A stretch of DNA of 64,000 bases from Tautonia marina (GCF_009177065.1 NZ_WEZF01000003.1:124001-188000), one strand, 5' to 3'; shown: positions 55,210 to 63,589, counted from the first letter of the stretch. Program-made: numbers and translations. The notes: a model not told the origin generated them from the sequence alone.

Positions 55210-56256
55210 TCAGGACGGTTCCGGATGGGCACGTTCCCCGGCGAGGACGACGAGGGAGTAGGCGCAGCCGGCATGAGACGCGAGGGGCCCCCAGACGTCG
55301 TCGATCGCGAGGATCGGGTCGCCGGGTTCGATCAGGTGCTGGGCGACCCGACGGGCCAGGAAGGATCCAGAGCCGCAGACGACCGCGCCGCGAGGCTGGC
55401 CAACCGTGGCGGTACAGGCCCGCTCGGCGGAGCGTCGGAGCCGGGCGATGAGGACCTCGTCGGCCGCTCGGGCGAGGGAGAGGGCGTCGTCGGGGGAGAA
55501 AGCGTCGCGGTCGGCGGCCACCATGCGGGCGAGGCGGTCACGAGAGGCTTCGATCGTGGCGGGGCGGCCGTCGCAGGTGGAGAGATCCGTTGGGTCGGGA
55601 ACAAGGTCGCCGAGGGTGAGATAGATGTCGAGCGTAGAGGCAAACATCTCGGCGGCCAGACCGGTTGGTTCGCCGCGGTGGGGAAGCTCGGTGGCGAGGG
55701 CCATGATCGGAGTGCGTCGGACCCCGGCATAGAGCAGCTCGCCGGTCTGAAGGCGTCGGGTGTCGGTCAGTCCTCGGGTGGTCGGCTTTCCGTCCTTGAT
55801 CGGGACGAGATCGGCGGTGGTGGAGCCAATGTCGATGAGAATGCCGGGGCCTTCGGGGATCAATCGGGCGGCGAGGGTGGCCAGGGCCAGCCAGTTGGCG
55901 GCGGCGGCGAGGTCGGGATGGAGGACGGCCGTTTCGATGTCGTGGAACTGGCCGTCGGTCCCCCAGACGTGAATCGGTTTGCCGGGAAACGCTTTCCAGA
56001 CGGCGCCGAGGACGGCGGCGACCCCTTCGGATTTGGTCGTGAAGCAGTCGCACAGTTCGGCGGTCATGGTGACGGCGACGGCGTGGGCCTCGGGCAAGAC
56101 TCGGCCGAGTCGGGCGAGGGTGGGTGCCAGGTCGGAGGGGCGTTTCCAGACCTCGAAGGGGAGGATCTGAGCCTGCCCGCTGGTGTGAGCGGCCTTGATG
56201 TTCGCGCCGCCGATGTCGAGGCCAAGCCAGAGAGGTCGGGAGTCTCCGGTACTCAT
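55210..56256 (-). CDS. Hydantoinase/oxoprolinase-fold H4MPT-linked C1-transfer protein, MfnF-like
   Basis: The 348-residue protein shows the actin-like ATPase pattern: LGLDIGGANIKAA at the N-terminus, IDIGSTTADLVPI in the middle and AVVCGSGSFLARR late. This is the family annotated as tetrahydromethanopterin-linked C1 transfer pathway protein, which includes MfnF, the enzyme joining the furan and tyramine parts of methanofuran. Its ATG overlaps the stop of the upstream ATP-grasp gene in an ATGA, so the two are translationally coupled. Confidence 0.8.
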   Translation of the reverse strand: MSTGDSRPLWLGLDIGGANIKAAHTSGQAQILPFEVWKRPSDLAPTLARLGRVLPEAHAVAVTMTAELCDCFTTKSEGVAAVLGAVWKAFPGKPIHVWGTDGQFHDIETAVLHPDLAAAANWLALATLAARLIPEGPGILIDIGSTTADLVPIKDGKPTTRGLTDTRRLQTGELLYAGVRRTPIMALATELPHRGEPTGLAAEMFASTLDIYLTLGDLVPDPTDLSTCDGRPATIEASRDRLARMVAADRDAFSPDDALSLARAADEVLIARLRRSAERACTATVGQPRGAVVCGSGSFLARRVAQHLIEPGDPILAIDDVWGPLASHAGCAYSLVVLAGERAHPEPS

Positions 56257-57437
56257 GATCCGGCTCCATCCCGGGGAGAGGAGAGTGTGCCGTTGGGGTC
56301 GAAGGATACCGGGCGTCCGACCGCCGATTGGACCCGTTCGGCCAGAAGGGCGGTCAGGGGAGTGGTCGGATCGTCGAACAGCCCGAGCCAGGTTTGGGCC
56401 AGCATACCGGGAGGCAGCAAGGCAAGGAAGCCGACGACGGACGTTGTGGGCCTGGGGTTCACCTCCAGGACGATCGGATCACCGAGCCCGTCGTCGATCC
56501 AGTCGATCCCCACCCACCCACGAAGCCCTGGCAAGGTGCCGATCACTCGATCGACCATTCGAAGGATGGCAGGGCCGATCGGCAAGGGGGCCTCCCCCCC
56601 GACATAGGAGATTCGCCCCCGATCGACCGAGATTCGCTGTGAGGCACACCCGATGAGGGCCGGTCGGCCACCGTTCGACACGAGCACCGAAACGCTTCGG
56701 TGCTTCCCCTCGATCCAGGGCTGAAGGACGGCGACCTCGGGGGACCAGGACGGATCGGGCCAGGGGGTCTCACCGGCCAGAACGAAGGATTGGACGGCCC
56801 CTGCGCCATCGACGGGTTTGAGCACGCAGGGATGGTCGATCTCGGCCTCGGCCGCCTGATGCGGGGGGCAGTCGGTGAGCGGTTCGGGGATCTCCACGAA
56901 CGGGCAAACCCGGCCGAGTTCCTCCAGGGGGAAGGTCATGCGTCGGGGCCAGCCTTGCCGAGGAGTGACGACGCGGGTGGGGGGCGTGCGAACTCCGGCA
57001 TGGCGCAACCGGTCGAGCGTCAGCAGCACATTGCCGGCCACCGCCACCGCTTCAGGCGAGCAACCGAGGGATCGGGCACCGATCCGGTCGAGCATTCTGG
57101 TCCGATCAAACAAAATTCCACCGGTCTCTGGAGCGATGATCAGGGTACAATCCACCCCGGTCGCCAGCTCGGCGACGCGAGGCAGTTCCTGTCCGGGACC
57201 GATCCGGACGACCTCCCAGGGTCCCGAGGCATCCTCGTCGGGTTCCCGAGGGTCGGCGGTCATGATCACCCGGACCCCAGGCGCGGCGGCAAAGTCGCCG
57301 GCGAGGGCTCGCCGCATGGCGCGCCCTTCCCGAGCCAGCGAGGCGGGCAAGTCCTCGTCGGCCAGTCCGCCGCCGGTCACGAACTCATGAATCAATACCG
57401 TGCGATCCGAACTTAGTCCTGAACCGTCCGAACCCAT
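56253..57437 (-). CDS. ATP-grasp ligase, MfnD-like
   Basis: The 394-residue protein has the ATP-grasp layout: HPCVLKPVDGAGAVQSF with the ATP-binding Lys near residue 205, VLQPWIEGKHRSVSV and the metal site IVLEVNPRPTTS near 330. It begins VLIHEFVTGGGLADEDLPASL, the family start for MfnD-type ligases, which add glutamate to tyramine in methanofuran synthesis. The start codon ATG 57437 overlaps the start of the divergent HisA-like gene by two bases. Further upstream ATG codons at 57446 and 57464 would overlap it more. Confidence 0.8.
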   Translation of the reverse strand: MGSDGSGLSSDRTVLIHEFVTGGGLADEDLPASLAREGRAMRRALAGDFAAAPGVRVIMTADPREPDEDASGPWEVVRIGPGQELPRVAELATGVDCTLIIAPETGGILFDRTRMLDRIGARSLGCSPEAVAVAGNVLLTLDRLRHAGVRTPPTRVVTPRQGWPRRMTFPLEELGRVCPFVEIPEPLTDCPPHQAAEAEIDHPCVLKPVDGAGAVQSFVLAGETPWPDPSWSPEVAVLQPWIEGKHRSVSVLVSNGGRPALIGCASQRISVDRGRISYVGGEAPLPIGPAILRMVDRVIGTLPGLRGWVGIDWIDDGLGDPIVLEVNPRPTTSVVGFLALLPPGMLAQTWLGLFDDPTTPLTALLAERVQSAVGRPVSFDPNGTLSSPRDGAGS

Positions 57438-58227
57438 GCGGGTCATCCCCGTTCTCGATCTCAAGGCCGGTTTAGCCGTCGCGGCCCTTGCGGGAGAACG
57501 CGAACGTTACGACTTGCTCCGAGGCACCCCCGAAGGCTGCAACCCGCTTGCCTGGGCCAGACGATTCCGGGATCAGATGATCGCCGCCGGCCAGGCCAAA
57601 CCGCCGGCATTGTACGTGGCCGACCTGGACGCGATCGAGGGGCAACCGCCTCACCTGGAGCTTCTGTCGAGCCTGGCCGCGCTGGAGGTCTCACTCTGGG
57701 TCGACGCGGGGGTTCAAACGCCGGACGATGTGCCCCAACTGCTGGCCGCCGGGGTCGATACGATCATCGTTGGCCTGGAAAGCGTGTCCGGTCCCGACGC
57801 CCTGACCGCAATCCTCGACGACGCAGGAGCGGAGCGAGTTTGCTTCAGCCTCGACTTGAAGCACCAACGGCCGCTCGGTAATCCGATCGCCTCGTGGGGA
57901 ACCGAGGCCCCGGTTGCCATTGCTCGCCGAGCGATCGAACTCGGAGTGTGCAAGGTGCTGGTGCTCGACCTGGCCCGCATCGGTACCGGAAAGGGCATCG
58001 GTACCGAAGGGTTGATCGCGGCGATTCGAGAGGACTCGCCCGCCTCTTTGGAATTGATCGCCGGGGGGGGGATCGCCAGCCCTTCGGATCTGCAACGCCT
58101 TGCCCGGAACCGCGTGGATGCCGTTCTGGTCGGATCTGCCCTTCGGGACGGTCGACTGCGCCTCGCCGATCTCCCCCCCCAACACCGGCCCGGCTCTGGG
58201 CCTCTTTCGGAAGGACTGGCTTTCTAA
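57436..58227 (+). CDS. HisA/HisF-like TIM barrel of the methanopterin/methanofuran gene set
   Basis: The 263-residue protein has the HisA-like half-barrel repeats: VIPVLDLKAGLAVAAL at the start, YVADLDAIEG, LIAGGGIASPSDL and AVLVGSALRDG. It differs from histidine HisA and is of the type found in bacterial C1-transfer clusters beside MfnD/E/F-like genes, where a furan-forming TIM-barrel enzyme is needed. Its exact reaction is unknown. The start at ATG 57436 lies inside the initial codon of the divergent ATP-grasp gene. Confidence 0.75.
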   Translation: MRVIPVLDLKAGLAVAALAGERERYDLLRGTPEGCNPLAWARRFRDQMIAAGQAKPPALYVADLDAIEGQPPHLELLSSLAALEVSLWVDAGVQTPDDVPQLLAAGVDTIIVGLESVSGPDALTAILDDAGAERVCFSLDLKHQRPLGNPIASWGTEAPVAIARRAIELGVCKVLVLDLARIGTGKGIGTEGLIAAIREDSPASLELIAGGGIASPSDLQRLARNRVDAVLVGSALRDGRLRLADLPPQHRPGSGPLSEGLAF

Positions 58228-58282
58228 CCCTCTGTTTCGGAACACCTTCCGCACCAATCGCGTTGTTCCGGGGTCGAGTGTC

Positions 58283-58312
58283 TTGCTTCCGACCCCATCA
58301 CCACGCTAGAAT
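58283..58312 (+). promoter_or_regulatory. Candidate promoter for tRNA-Leu
   Basis: TTGCTT at 58283-58288 and TAGAAT at 58307-58312 are separated by 18 bases, and the tRNA begins 57 bases later. The match and position fit a sigma-70-type promoter. Confidence 0.45.
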
Positions 58313-58369
58313 GCCCTCGTGTCGCATGTGAGTCACCGGAATCGGTGATTCGTGTTCGCACCAGTCACA

Positions 58370-58455
58370 GCCGAAGTGGCGGAATTGGCAGACGCGCTAG
58401 GTTCAGGTCCTAGTCCGGTTCACCCCGGGTGGAGGTTCGAGTCCTCTCTTCGGCA
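58370..58455 (+). tRNA. tRNA-Leu(CAG)
   Basis: Acceptor arms GCCGAAG (58370-58376) and CTTCGGC (58448-58454) pair perfectly, with A as the discriminator base. The anticodon stem CTAGG/CCTAG encloses the loop TTCAGGT, so the anticodon is CAG at 58404-58406 and reads CUG. A long variable arm (TCCGGTTCACCCCGGG) is the class II feature of leucine tRNAs, and the T arm carries GGTTCGAGTCC. The genomic 3' end is followed by CCT, so CCA must be added after transcription. Confidence 0.95.
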
Positions 58456-58465
58456 CCTTACCACG

Positions 58466-58501
58466 AAAGGGTTTACGGCGAAATGCCGTGAACCCTTTTT
58501 T
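58466..58501 (+). terminator. Rho-independent terminator of tRNA-Leu
   Basis: AAAGGGTTTACGGC (58466-58479) pairs with GCCGTGAACCCTTT (58485-58498), with one T-G wobble, around a five-base loop, and a run of six T follows. This is a complete intrinsic terminator 10 bases after the tRNA. Confidence 0.85.
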
Positions 58502-58612
58502 CGTTGGTGCCCCACGATCTGGGGCAAATATGGGGCAGTACCCTGAATGCGTCGGTTTTGTGGCCTAGGGCATTGATCGGGTTTCCGATCCATCTTCAGA
58601 GGCACAACCGAC

Positions 58613-59866
58613 ATGGCCTGGCCAGAGTTCGACGAGAAGAGCGGGTACTACCGCATCTGCTTCCGGTACGCCGGAAAGCGAGTCAAGCGTTCCAAGACGC
58701 TGAAGATCACGGACGAGGGCAAGGCCCACGCCCATTGCGCTGCCATCGAGGAGACGATGAGGCTCCTCGAGAGTGGCCGAATCCGGGTCCCAGATGGGGT
58801 CGATCCGATCGACTTCATCATCAGCGGCGGCAGGCTCACCGAGGCGTCGAAGGTTGCCACCCCCGAGGAGCAGGTGGTCCGAACGCTTGGCGATCTTTTC
58901 AACACCTACGTCGAGGAGATGCAAGGGGTCAAGGGAAGGGAATCGACCCTCGAAACCGAGGGGTATCACATCGCCCACCTGTCCGATCCGGCGCTCCTGG
59001 GCAGTCAACGTGTCATCGAGGAGATCGCCTTCAACGACATCCAGGGCTACGTCAACGCCCGTGCCAAGATGACGTGGTACGGCCAACCGATTTCCCGCGA
59101 CACCATTGAGAAGGAGTTATCCACGCTGGGTGCCATCTGGCGCTGGGGGGCTCGCCGGGGGCTCGCCGTCGGCCCTCCTCCCTGGCGGGTCCGAGACCTC
59201 ACGATGCCGTTTGCCAGGGAGAAACCGCCGTTCAGGACGTTCGACCAGATCATGCAGCGGATCAGGCGGGGTGGCCTGACCGAGGCACAGCAACGTGAGC
59301 AGTGGGATTGCCTGTACCTCACCAGCGAGGAGGTCCAAGAGGTCCTCGATTTGGTCGAAACGAATGCGAGGTCGGCGTTCGTCTACCCGATGTTCGTGTT
59401 CGCGGCCCTCACCGGCGCACGGCGGGGCGAATTGCTCCGGTCGGAGATTGACGATTTCGACTTCGATGCCGGGTCGGTCACGATCCGGGGGACCAAGGGG
59501 CGGCAGAGGTCCCGGCTTGTGACCCGAGAGGTCGATATTCACCCGAGACTCGGAGCCGTGATGATGGACTGGTTCGCCCGACATCCTGGGGGTCAGTTCA
59601 CGCTTTCCAATCCTGACGGGATGCCCTTGACCAGGAACCAGGCGAACCACCACTTCGACCAGCCCCTGAGAGGGACGAAGTGGCAGGTGATCAAGGGCTT
59701 CCACGTTTTCCGACACAGCGTGGCCAGCATCCTGGCCTCGAAAGGCGTGGATCAACGCTACATCGACAAATACCTCGGTCACCAGACCGAGGCCATGCGA
59801 AAACGCTACCAGCATCTACACCCCGGCGAGGGCGGGGCTCCGATTAACGCGCTGCTGGCGGGGTAG
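58613..59866 (+). CDS. Tyrosine-family site-specific integrase
   Basis: The 417-residue protein has an N-terminal DNA-binding part (GYYRICFRYAGKRVKRSK), a core-binding domain and the catalytic domain with all required residues: Arg in LTGARRGEL near 271, Lys in RGTKGRQRS, His-x-x-Arg in HVFRHSV near 364, His in LGHQTEAM and the nucleophile Tyr in RKRYQHLH near 398. It lies 158 bases downstream of tRNA-Leu and points away from it, the usual arrangement of an element that inserts into the 3' end of a tRNA gene. Its stop region overlaps the convergent HTH gene by 51 bases. Confidence 0.9.
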   Translation: MAWPEFDEKSGYYRICFRYAGKRVKRSKTLKITDEGKAHAHCAAIEETMRLLESGRIRVPDGVDPIDFIISGGRLTEASKVATPEEQVVRTLGDLFNTYVEEMQGVKGRESTLETEGYHIAHLSDPALLGSQRVIEEIAFNDIQGYVNARAKMTWYGQPISRDTIEKELSTLGAIWRWGARRGLAVGPPPWRVRDLTMPFAREKPPFRTFDQIMQRIRRGGLTEAQQREQWDCLYLTSEEVQEVLDLVETNARSAFVYPMFVFAALTGARRGELLRSEIDDFDFDAGSVTIRGTKGRQRSRLVTREVDIHPRLGAVMMDWFARHPGGQFTLSNPDGMPLTRNQANHHFDQPLRGTKWQVIKGFHVFRHSVASILASKGVDQRYIDKYLGHQTEAMRKRYQHLHPGEGGAPINALLAG

Positions 59867-60133
59867 CAAGCCCTCGCGGCGGTAGCGCTCAAGCTCCGCG
59901 TGAGGGATCGCCCAATCCTTCGACAGCCCGTGGCCGCTGGCCTTCTTGATCCCCTTGAGTCGGCCCTCGTTGCAATAGTCGCGGACGGTCTTCGGCCTCC
60001 GCTCGATGATCTCGGCGAACTCATCGGTCGAGTAGAAGTCCTGAACGGACTGGCGCCCGAGGAGTTCGTCGAGGAGTCCCCGGATGGCCTCAATCTCGCG
60101 AAAGAGATCGTTGATGGTCGGCTCGGTGTTCAT
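59816..60133 (-). CDS. Excisionase-like helix-turn-helix protein
   Basis: The 105-residue protein has a helical N-terminus (IREIEAIRGLL-like segment at residues 10-25), then an excisionase/MerR-type winged helix: YSTDEFAEIIERRPKTVRDY at residues 34-53 and CNEGRLKGIKKASG. Such proteins direct excision of integrated elements or regulate them. Its 3' end overlaps the last 51 bases of the convergent integrase gene, so the two are probably a functional pair with antisense interference. Confidence 0.75.
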   Translation of the reverse strand: MNTEPTINDLFREIEAIRGLLDELLGRQSVQDFYSTDEFAEIIERRPKTVRDYCNEGRLKGIKKASGHGLSKDWAIPHAELERYRREGLLPRQQRVNRSPALAGV

Positions 60134-62435
60134 GTACGTGCCCAGTAGGGAGATTCGCTGGGCTCCCTCACATCATCGCGTTCGGACGTTCCTCGTCCGG
60201 AATCAACCTCTAGGCCATGGATCAGAGTCGTCAATCTTTGCGACCCGATCATTCAGAAGAGGATTGGCCTCGAACAAGGCGCCTCACAGGAGAAGCAGAC
60301 CTAGTTACAGCGGCAGACGCGGTTGGTGATGCAGGGGACACCCTTTGTGCCAATCTGGCTGAACTACACCCAGCGCTTGGTCGGCCTCGACCCGACCAAC
60401 TGACCGGGCCGAATCTCAGGAAAGGGCGCCAGAGGGCACAGAAACTTGAGGAGGGGGCTCCTGGCCTCTTGTTCGATGAACGGACACGGATTAATCGAAA
60501 GTGTCCTGAGGGTCGTTTGGGAGCAGGACACGAAATATCCGGTGTTCAATGTAGCGATTGATTGAGGATGGCTGGTGGCTGAGTTGCCCGCAGGGTGAGA
60601 GTGAGACCGAGGGCAGGTCGCGATCCTGATCGCAAGACAGATATACAATCGCATCAAAACCGAACGAAACTTAAATTTCCGCGTAACCAAGGTTGAAATC
60701 TCTGGCCCTACATATGAGGGGGACCGAGCCGAGACGCCCAAGCCGTCATCAAGCCAGCGATTGAAAAATACAATGTTGCTCGGCATGTGCAGATTGCTTT
60801 TTAAGGGAATTGTGGCCCCAGCACCGCAGGGCAAGAACGGTCCAGAGCCTCCTCGTCAGCCTTCCCTTGGCGCGACATCCCGTACCGGCCGGCGACCGTG
60901 TGCTAGATTTCCTCCAACCGTCGTGCAACCGGCTGAGGGTGAGCGAACTGAGGCCGCTGTCTCGACAGCGGGCGAGGGGACAGCTTTATGGGCGACCCCA
61001 GGAAAATCACCTGAGTAAGATCGACGGTTGGGGTAGTTCTTTGTTGTGGATGGTCGCGGGCGGCGGCCGTCCCGGTGAAAGCCCGGCCGGACCACCGGCC
61101 TCCCGGCGCCTCCAACGGGACCGCCCGACAACCCGATGCCAGTGGCTACTGGCGTGTAAGCCTGGGGGCCGCCCGATTCGTCAGGGCACGGATGTCCGCG
61201 ACGATACGGCGGGGTGGCGATGGGGTGCTGGGCACCAGGAAGCCCTACCCTCGCTCGGAACAGTATAGCACGCGCCCAAGGGCAGAAAGTCTCGCGTTGA
61301 CCCGGTCGGCCGGGCGGTGGGTTCGAGCCTCATATCAACGATTCTTCTCTTTCTTCTCTTTTGGGTTCTTCACGGACTTCTTGGATTTTCTCTTGTTTCT
61401 CTTCTGAGTCGGGTTCCCCCTTCGGGGAGGACCAGGCGCCGGACCGGATCGCCGACCTGGCCGGCGCCCGACAACCCGGATACCAACGAGCCCGAGGCCA
61501 TCGAGCCAGAGCCGGACCCGAATCTGACTTCGATGGCGCCCCGGTCCCGACGAGCTTGAGGCCCGACCCAGCAACGAGGGCAACGCAAACGCCAGGGCGA
61601 ACGGGTGCTTTGGGTGTGCCGAGGCCATGCGAGCCGAGCCGTCGGATGCTTACCCACAAGTTGCTAAAGACGGAAGATGCAATGGTGCTCCTGTTCGCCT
61701 GATCGGTATGTTAGGCTTTTTCGCGGCGCAGGTCGAAGGCCCACGCCAGCACCGACACGTCTGCCTGGCCGGTTGCGACGACTCAGTTCCGATGCGTTTT
61801 GACCCTGGCACCTGACTCACCCCTCGTCGCATCCCCGAATTCGAAGCCGGTACAAGGTGCCACGTCGTTGAACCTCGAACGGACGTGGACGCGCGACATC
61901 CCACGAGCAGGCACAGGCCGGAGACATAGGTGACCTTGGGGCACGGTTTGACCTTGCTCTCGTCGTAGGCGTCCCGCTACGCCTCCCGTGCGTGGGGTGG
62001 TGCTCGACGAGCGCAAATCCTAAGGCCGCCGCGCCTGATGACGCTCGGCCTGGCTATCACCCCCGACGACTCCTGAAGTGTCATACGCGCGATGGGGTGG
62101 AAGTCTTCTCGGCTCGGCCACGACGCCATTGGCACTTCGGCACGGGGCGCCAGGCCGTTGGGTTGCTGGGAGCCGCTTCTGGGCGATTTGTGAGCCCCTG
62201 GTGACTCGTCCGTCGGTTGCTGGGCACACTCATTCGATCGCCGGCGATGAACGTCCGACCCGGTCTGCCTGTCACGATGATGCCTGAGTGGGGCTTTTTT
62301 CCAGACGGTACGGAGTCGGCTCGAAACCCAAGCTATGCCGGGGTCGCCTTCGAGGAGGACCTGCCTTGCGGTGCTAACCTACTGCCATCCTCTGGATCGA
62401 CCTGTCCGGCGAAGGGCCCTAGGAATGACCGAGTT
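60134..62435. other. Low-coding accessory region after the integrase
   Basis: I could not support any gene in these 2.3 kb. Many short overlapping frames exist on both strands with no domain or ribosome binding site. Points noted: an 8-base perfect palindrome arm pair CCGCTGTC/GACAGCGG at 60954-60971; a run of pyrimidine-rich sequence at about 61337-61407; and a GGGTTCGAGCC stretch near 61321 like a tRNA T arm, but without the rest of a tRNA. It probably holds decayed genes. Confidence 0.4.
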
Positions 62436-62609
62436 ATGGATGCCAAAGTCGCTCCCCAGAGGGGGCGGCTCTCGAACGATTTCTACGCCCAACGGGTCGA
62501 ACTCGACACCACCGAGCGCGAGGAGGAAGCCTTCCGTCGCCTGACCGCCCTGACGAAGGCCGTCCGCATCACCCCCACGGAAAATCTCCGGGTAAAACTC
62601 GACAAATAA
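62436..62609 (+). CDS. Small protein of 57 residues, unknown function
   Basis: The ATG at 62436 is preceded by AGGAA (62421-62425) at a workable distance. The product is highly charged, with an Arg/Lys-rich N-terminal third (APQRGRLSNDFYAQRVELD) and an acidic-basic helix (TTEREEEAFRRLTALTKAVR), and it ends in LRVKLDK. The composition is that of a real soluble, mainly helical protein. No family was recognised, and the upstream part of the longer frame looks noncoding. Confidence 0.4.
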   Translation: MDAKVAPQRGRLSNDFYAQRVELDTTEREEEAFRRLTALTKAVRITPTENLRVKLDK

Positions 62610-62656
62610 GCCAAAATTGATACAACAAGGGAAGGGGGTAGGGGGATGGGATTCCC

Positions 62657-62702
62657 CTTCTTCGGTGGCGGGCCGAGTACCTCGACCCCCCCCCCGAAGA
62701 AG
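62657..62702. repeat. 46-base near-perfect hairpin
   Basis: Arms at 62657-62672 and 62687-62702 match at 14 of 16 positions, and the spacer continues the stem with CGAG/CTCG around a TAC loop. It begins 48 bases after the small gene and may be its terminator, but no T-run follows. Confidence 0.55.
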
Positions 62703-62806
62703 AAATACCCCAACGAGCGAGCAGATACCGGAAATTCGACCAGAATTCCGAATCGGGGTGCCTTCGTGTCCGTTCCGGGCTTTCTACGGCCCTGTACCCG
62801 AGTGAT

Positions 62807-62913
62807 CTACTGACCGCCGCATAAAGAAGATCATGTCGTCGTTGGGTTCTGCCGCGGAAATCGCGTGGCCAATCGCTTCAGGAACTTGATCTTCTTTATG
62901 CGGCGATCAGTAA
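62807..62913. repeat. Pair of 27-base inverted repeats with 53-base spacer
   Basis: The segments 62807-62833 and 62887-62913 are reverse complements at 25 of 27 positions, with the core GCCGCATAAAGAAGATCA shared. The spacer between them is not itself symmetric. The right arm abuts the first palindrome of the tandem array. It may be a small inverted-repeat element of the MITE kind or a recombination site. Confidence 0.6.
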
Positions 62914-63332
62914 TTGAACGCCGTTCAATTAGCTCGACCAGTCAATCTCAATCCAGGCTTCCACCAGGACTGGGAGCGAATCCCCGTCACGATGGCCCAC
63001 GTGGGGGTCCAGAGCCCATGCGCTCCCGCATCTTCCCGGTCGAGCACCGGGCCAGCGAGATGAGCTGGAGCGCAATCAGGGCACCTTCCCACCCGACCGA
63101 CCAAAGGGCTTAATGAACGGCGTTCATTAAGCTCCCCACAAACTCCATTCATGCACCACCGAGGGCTGGCAGTGAATTCTCGTCACGATGGCCCACGCCG
63201 AGGTCCAGGCCCAGTCAACGCCGGCCCGCCTCATCCCGGTCGAGCACCGGGCCAACGAAATGACTCAAGACGAGATCGAGGCAATGTTCGGCCCGACCGA
63301 TCCGAGTGCTTATTGTACTGAGTACAATTAGC
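62911..63332. repeat. Tandem array of about 200-bp units bounded by variable palindromes
   Basis: Three palindromes are centred at 62921, 63120 and 63320. Their inner arms are TAATTGAACG/CGTTCAATTA, TTAATGAACG/CGTTCATTAA and ATTGTACT/AGTACAAT. The second and third are flanked by matching GCTT and AGC ends. The two intervening units resemble each other over their length, for instance CGTCACGATGGCCCACG and CCCGGTCGAGCACCGGGCCA occur in both. The start of a third unit follows 63332 and is then lost. Unlike ordinary repeats, the palindrome arms change between copies while remaining complementary. Confidence 0.7.
63188..63331 (+). CDS. Possible 47-residue protein inside the second repeat unit
   Basis: ATG 63188 opens a frame encoding a product with LIPVEHRANEMTQDEIEAMF in its middle, ending at a TAG inside the third palindrome. 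The composition is protein-like, and the preceding unit has a related but frameshifted sequence. No good ribosome binding site is seen, so it may be a remnant or chance frame. Confidence 0.25.
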   Translation: MAHAEVQAQSTPARLIPVEHRANEMTQDEIEAMFGPTDPSAYCTEYN

Positions 63333-63589
63333 TCGACCCATCAAATTCAATTCATGCGTCCCCCCAGCCAGAAAAATTCCACGAGCCGAAGGTTATCCGC
63401 CCAGGCCCGCGCGCGGGGGCGCGGGCGGCCCGTCCTAACTCCAGGCTGGGCAATGGTTTGCGTCGCGCACTACTGTTCGTCGAACTGCGAACTCCGTCGA
63501 AAATCGGTGATAATCCCCGAATCTTCACTTGATTGAATCGGTTTGTTCGGCGTGAATACCGGCGTCGCCGATCCAGGTAACCACTTGTT

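Noticed and set aside
55153-56607. Plus-strand Gly/Glu-rich frame of 484 codons opposite the MfnF-like gene
   Set aside because: Its repetitive glycine-rich product reflects codon bias opposite a real ATPase-fold gene.
61310-61335. GGGTTCGAGCC stretch resembling a tRNA T arm, possibly the right attachment copy of tRNA-Leu
   Set aside because: Only about eight bases match the tRNA-Leu 3' end, no acceptor or anticodon arm can be folded around it, and the bases after it differ from the tRNA and its terminator.
61660-62060. Possible transposase remnant on the minus strand
   Set aside because: The short frames there contain no DDE or other transposase motif and no terminal inverted repeats were found.
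62911-63332. CRISPR array
   Set aside because: Units are about 200 bases, far longer than a repeat-spacer unit; the supposed repeats differ in sequence while the intervening parts are similar, the reverse of CRISPR; no cas genes are seen.
62911-63332. Integron gene cassette array with attC sites
   Set aside because: The palindromes are short and nearly perfect without the bulged double-core layout, the units between them are homologous instead of unrelated cassettes, and no integron-type integrase with its extra patch was recognised.
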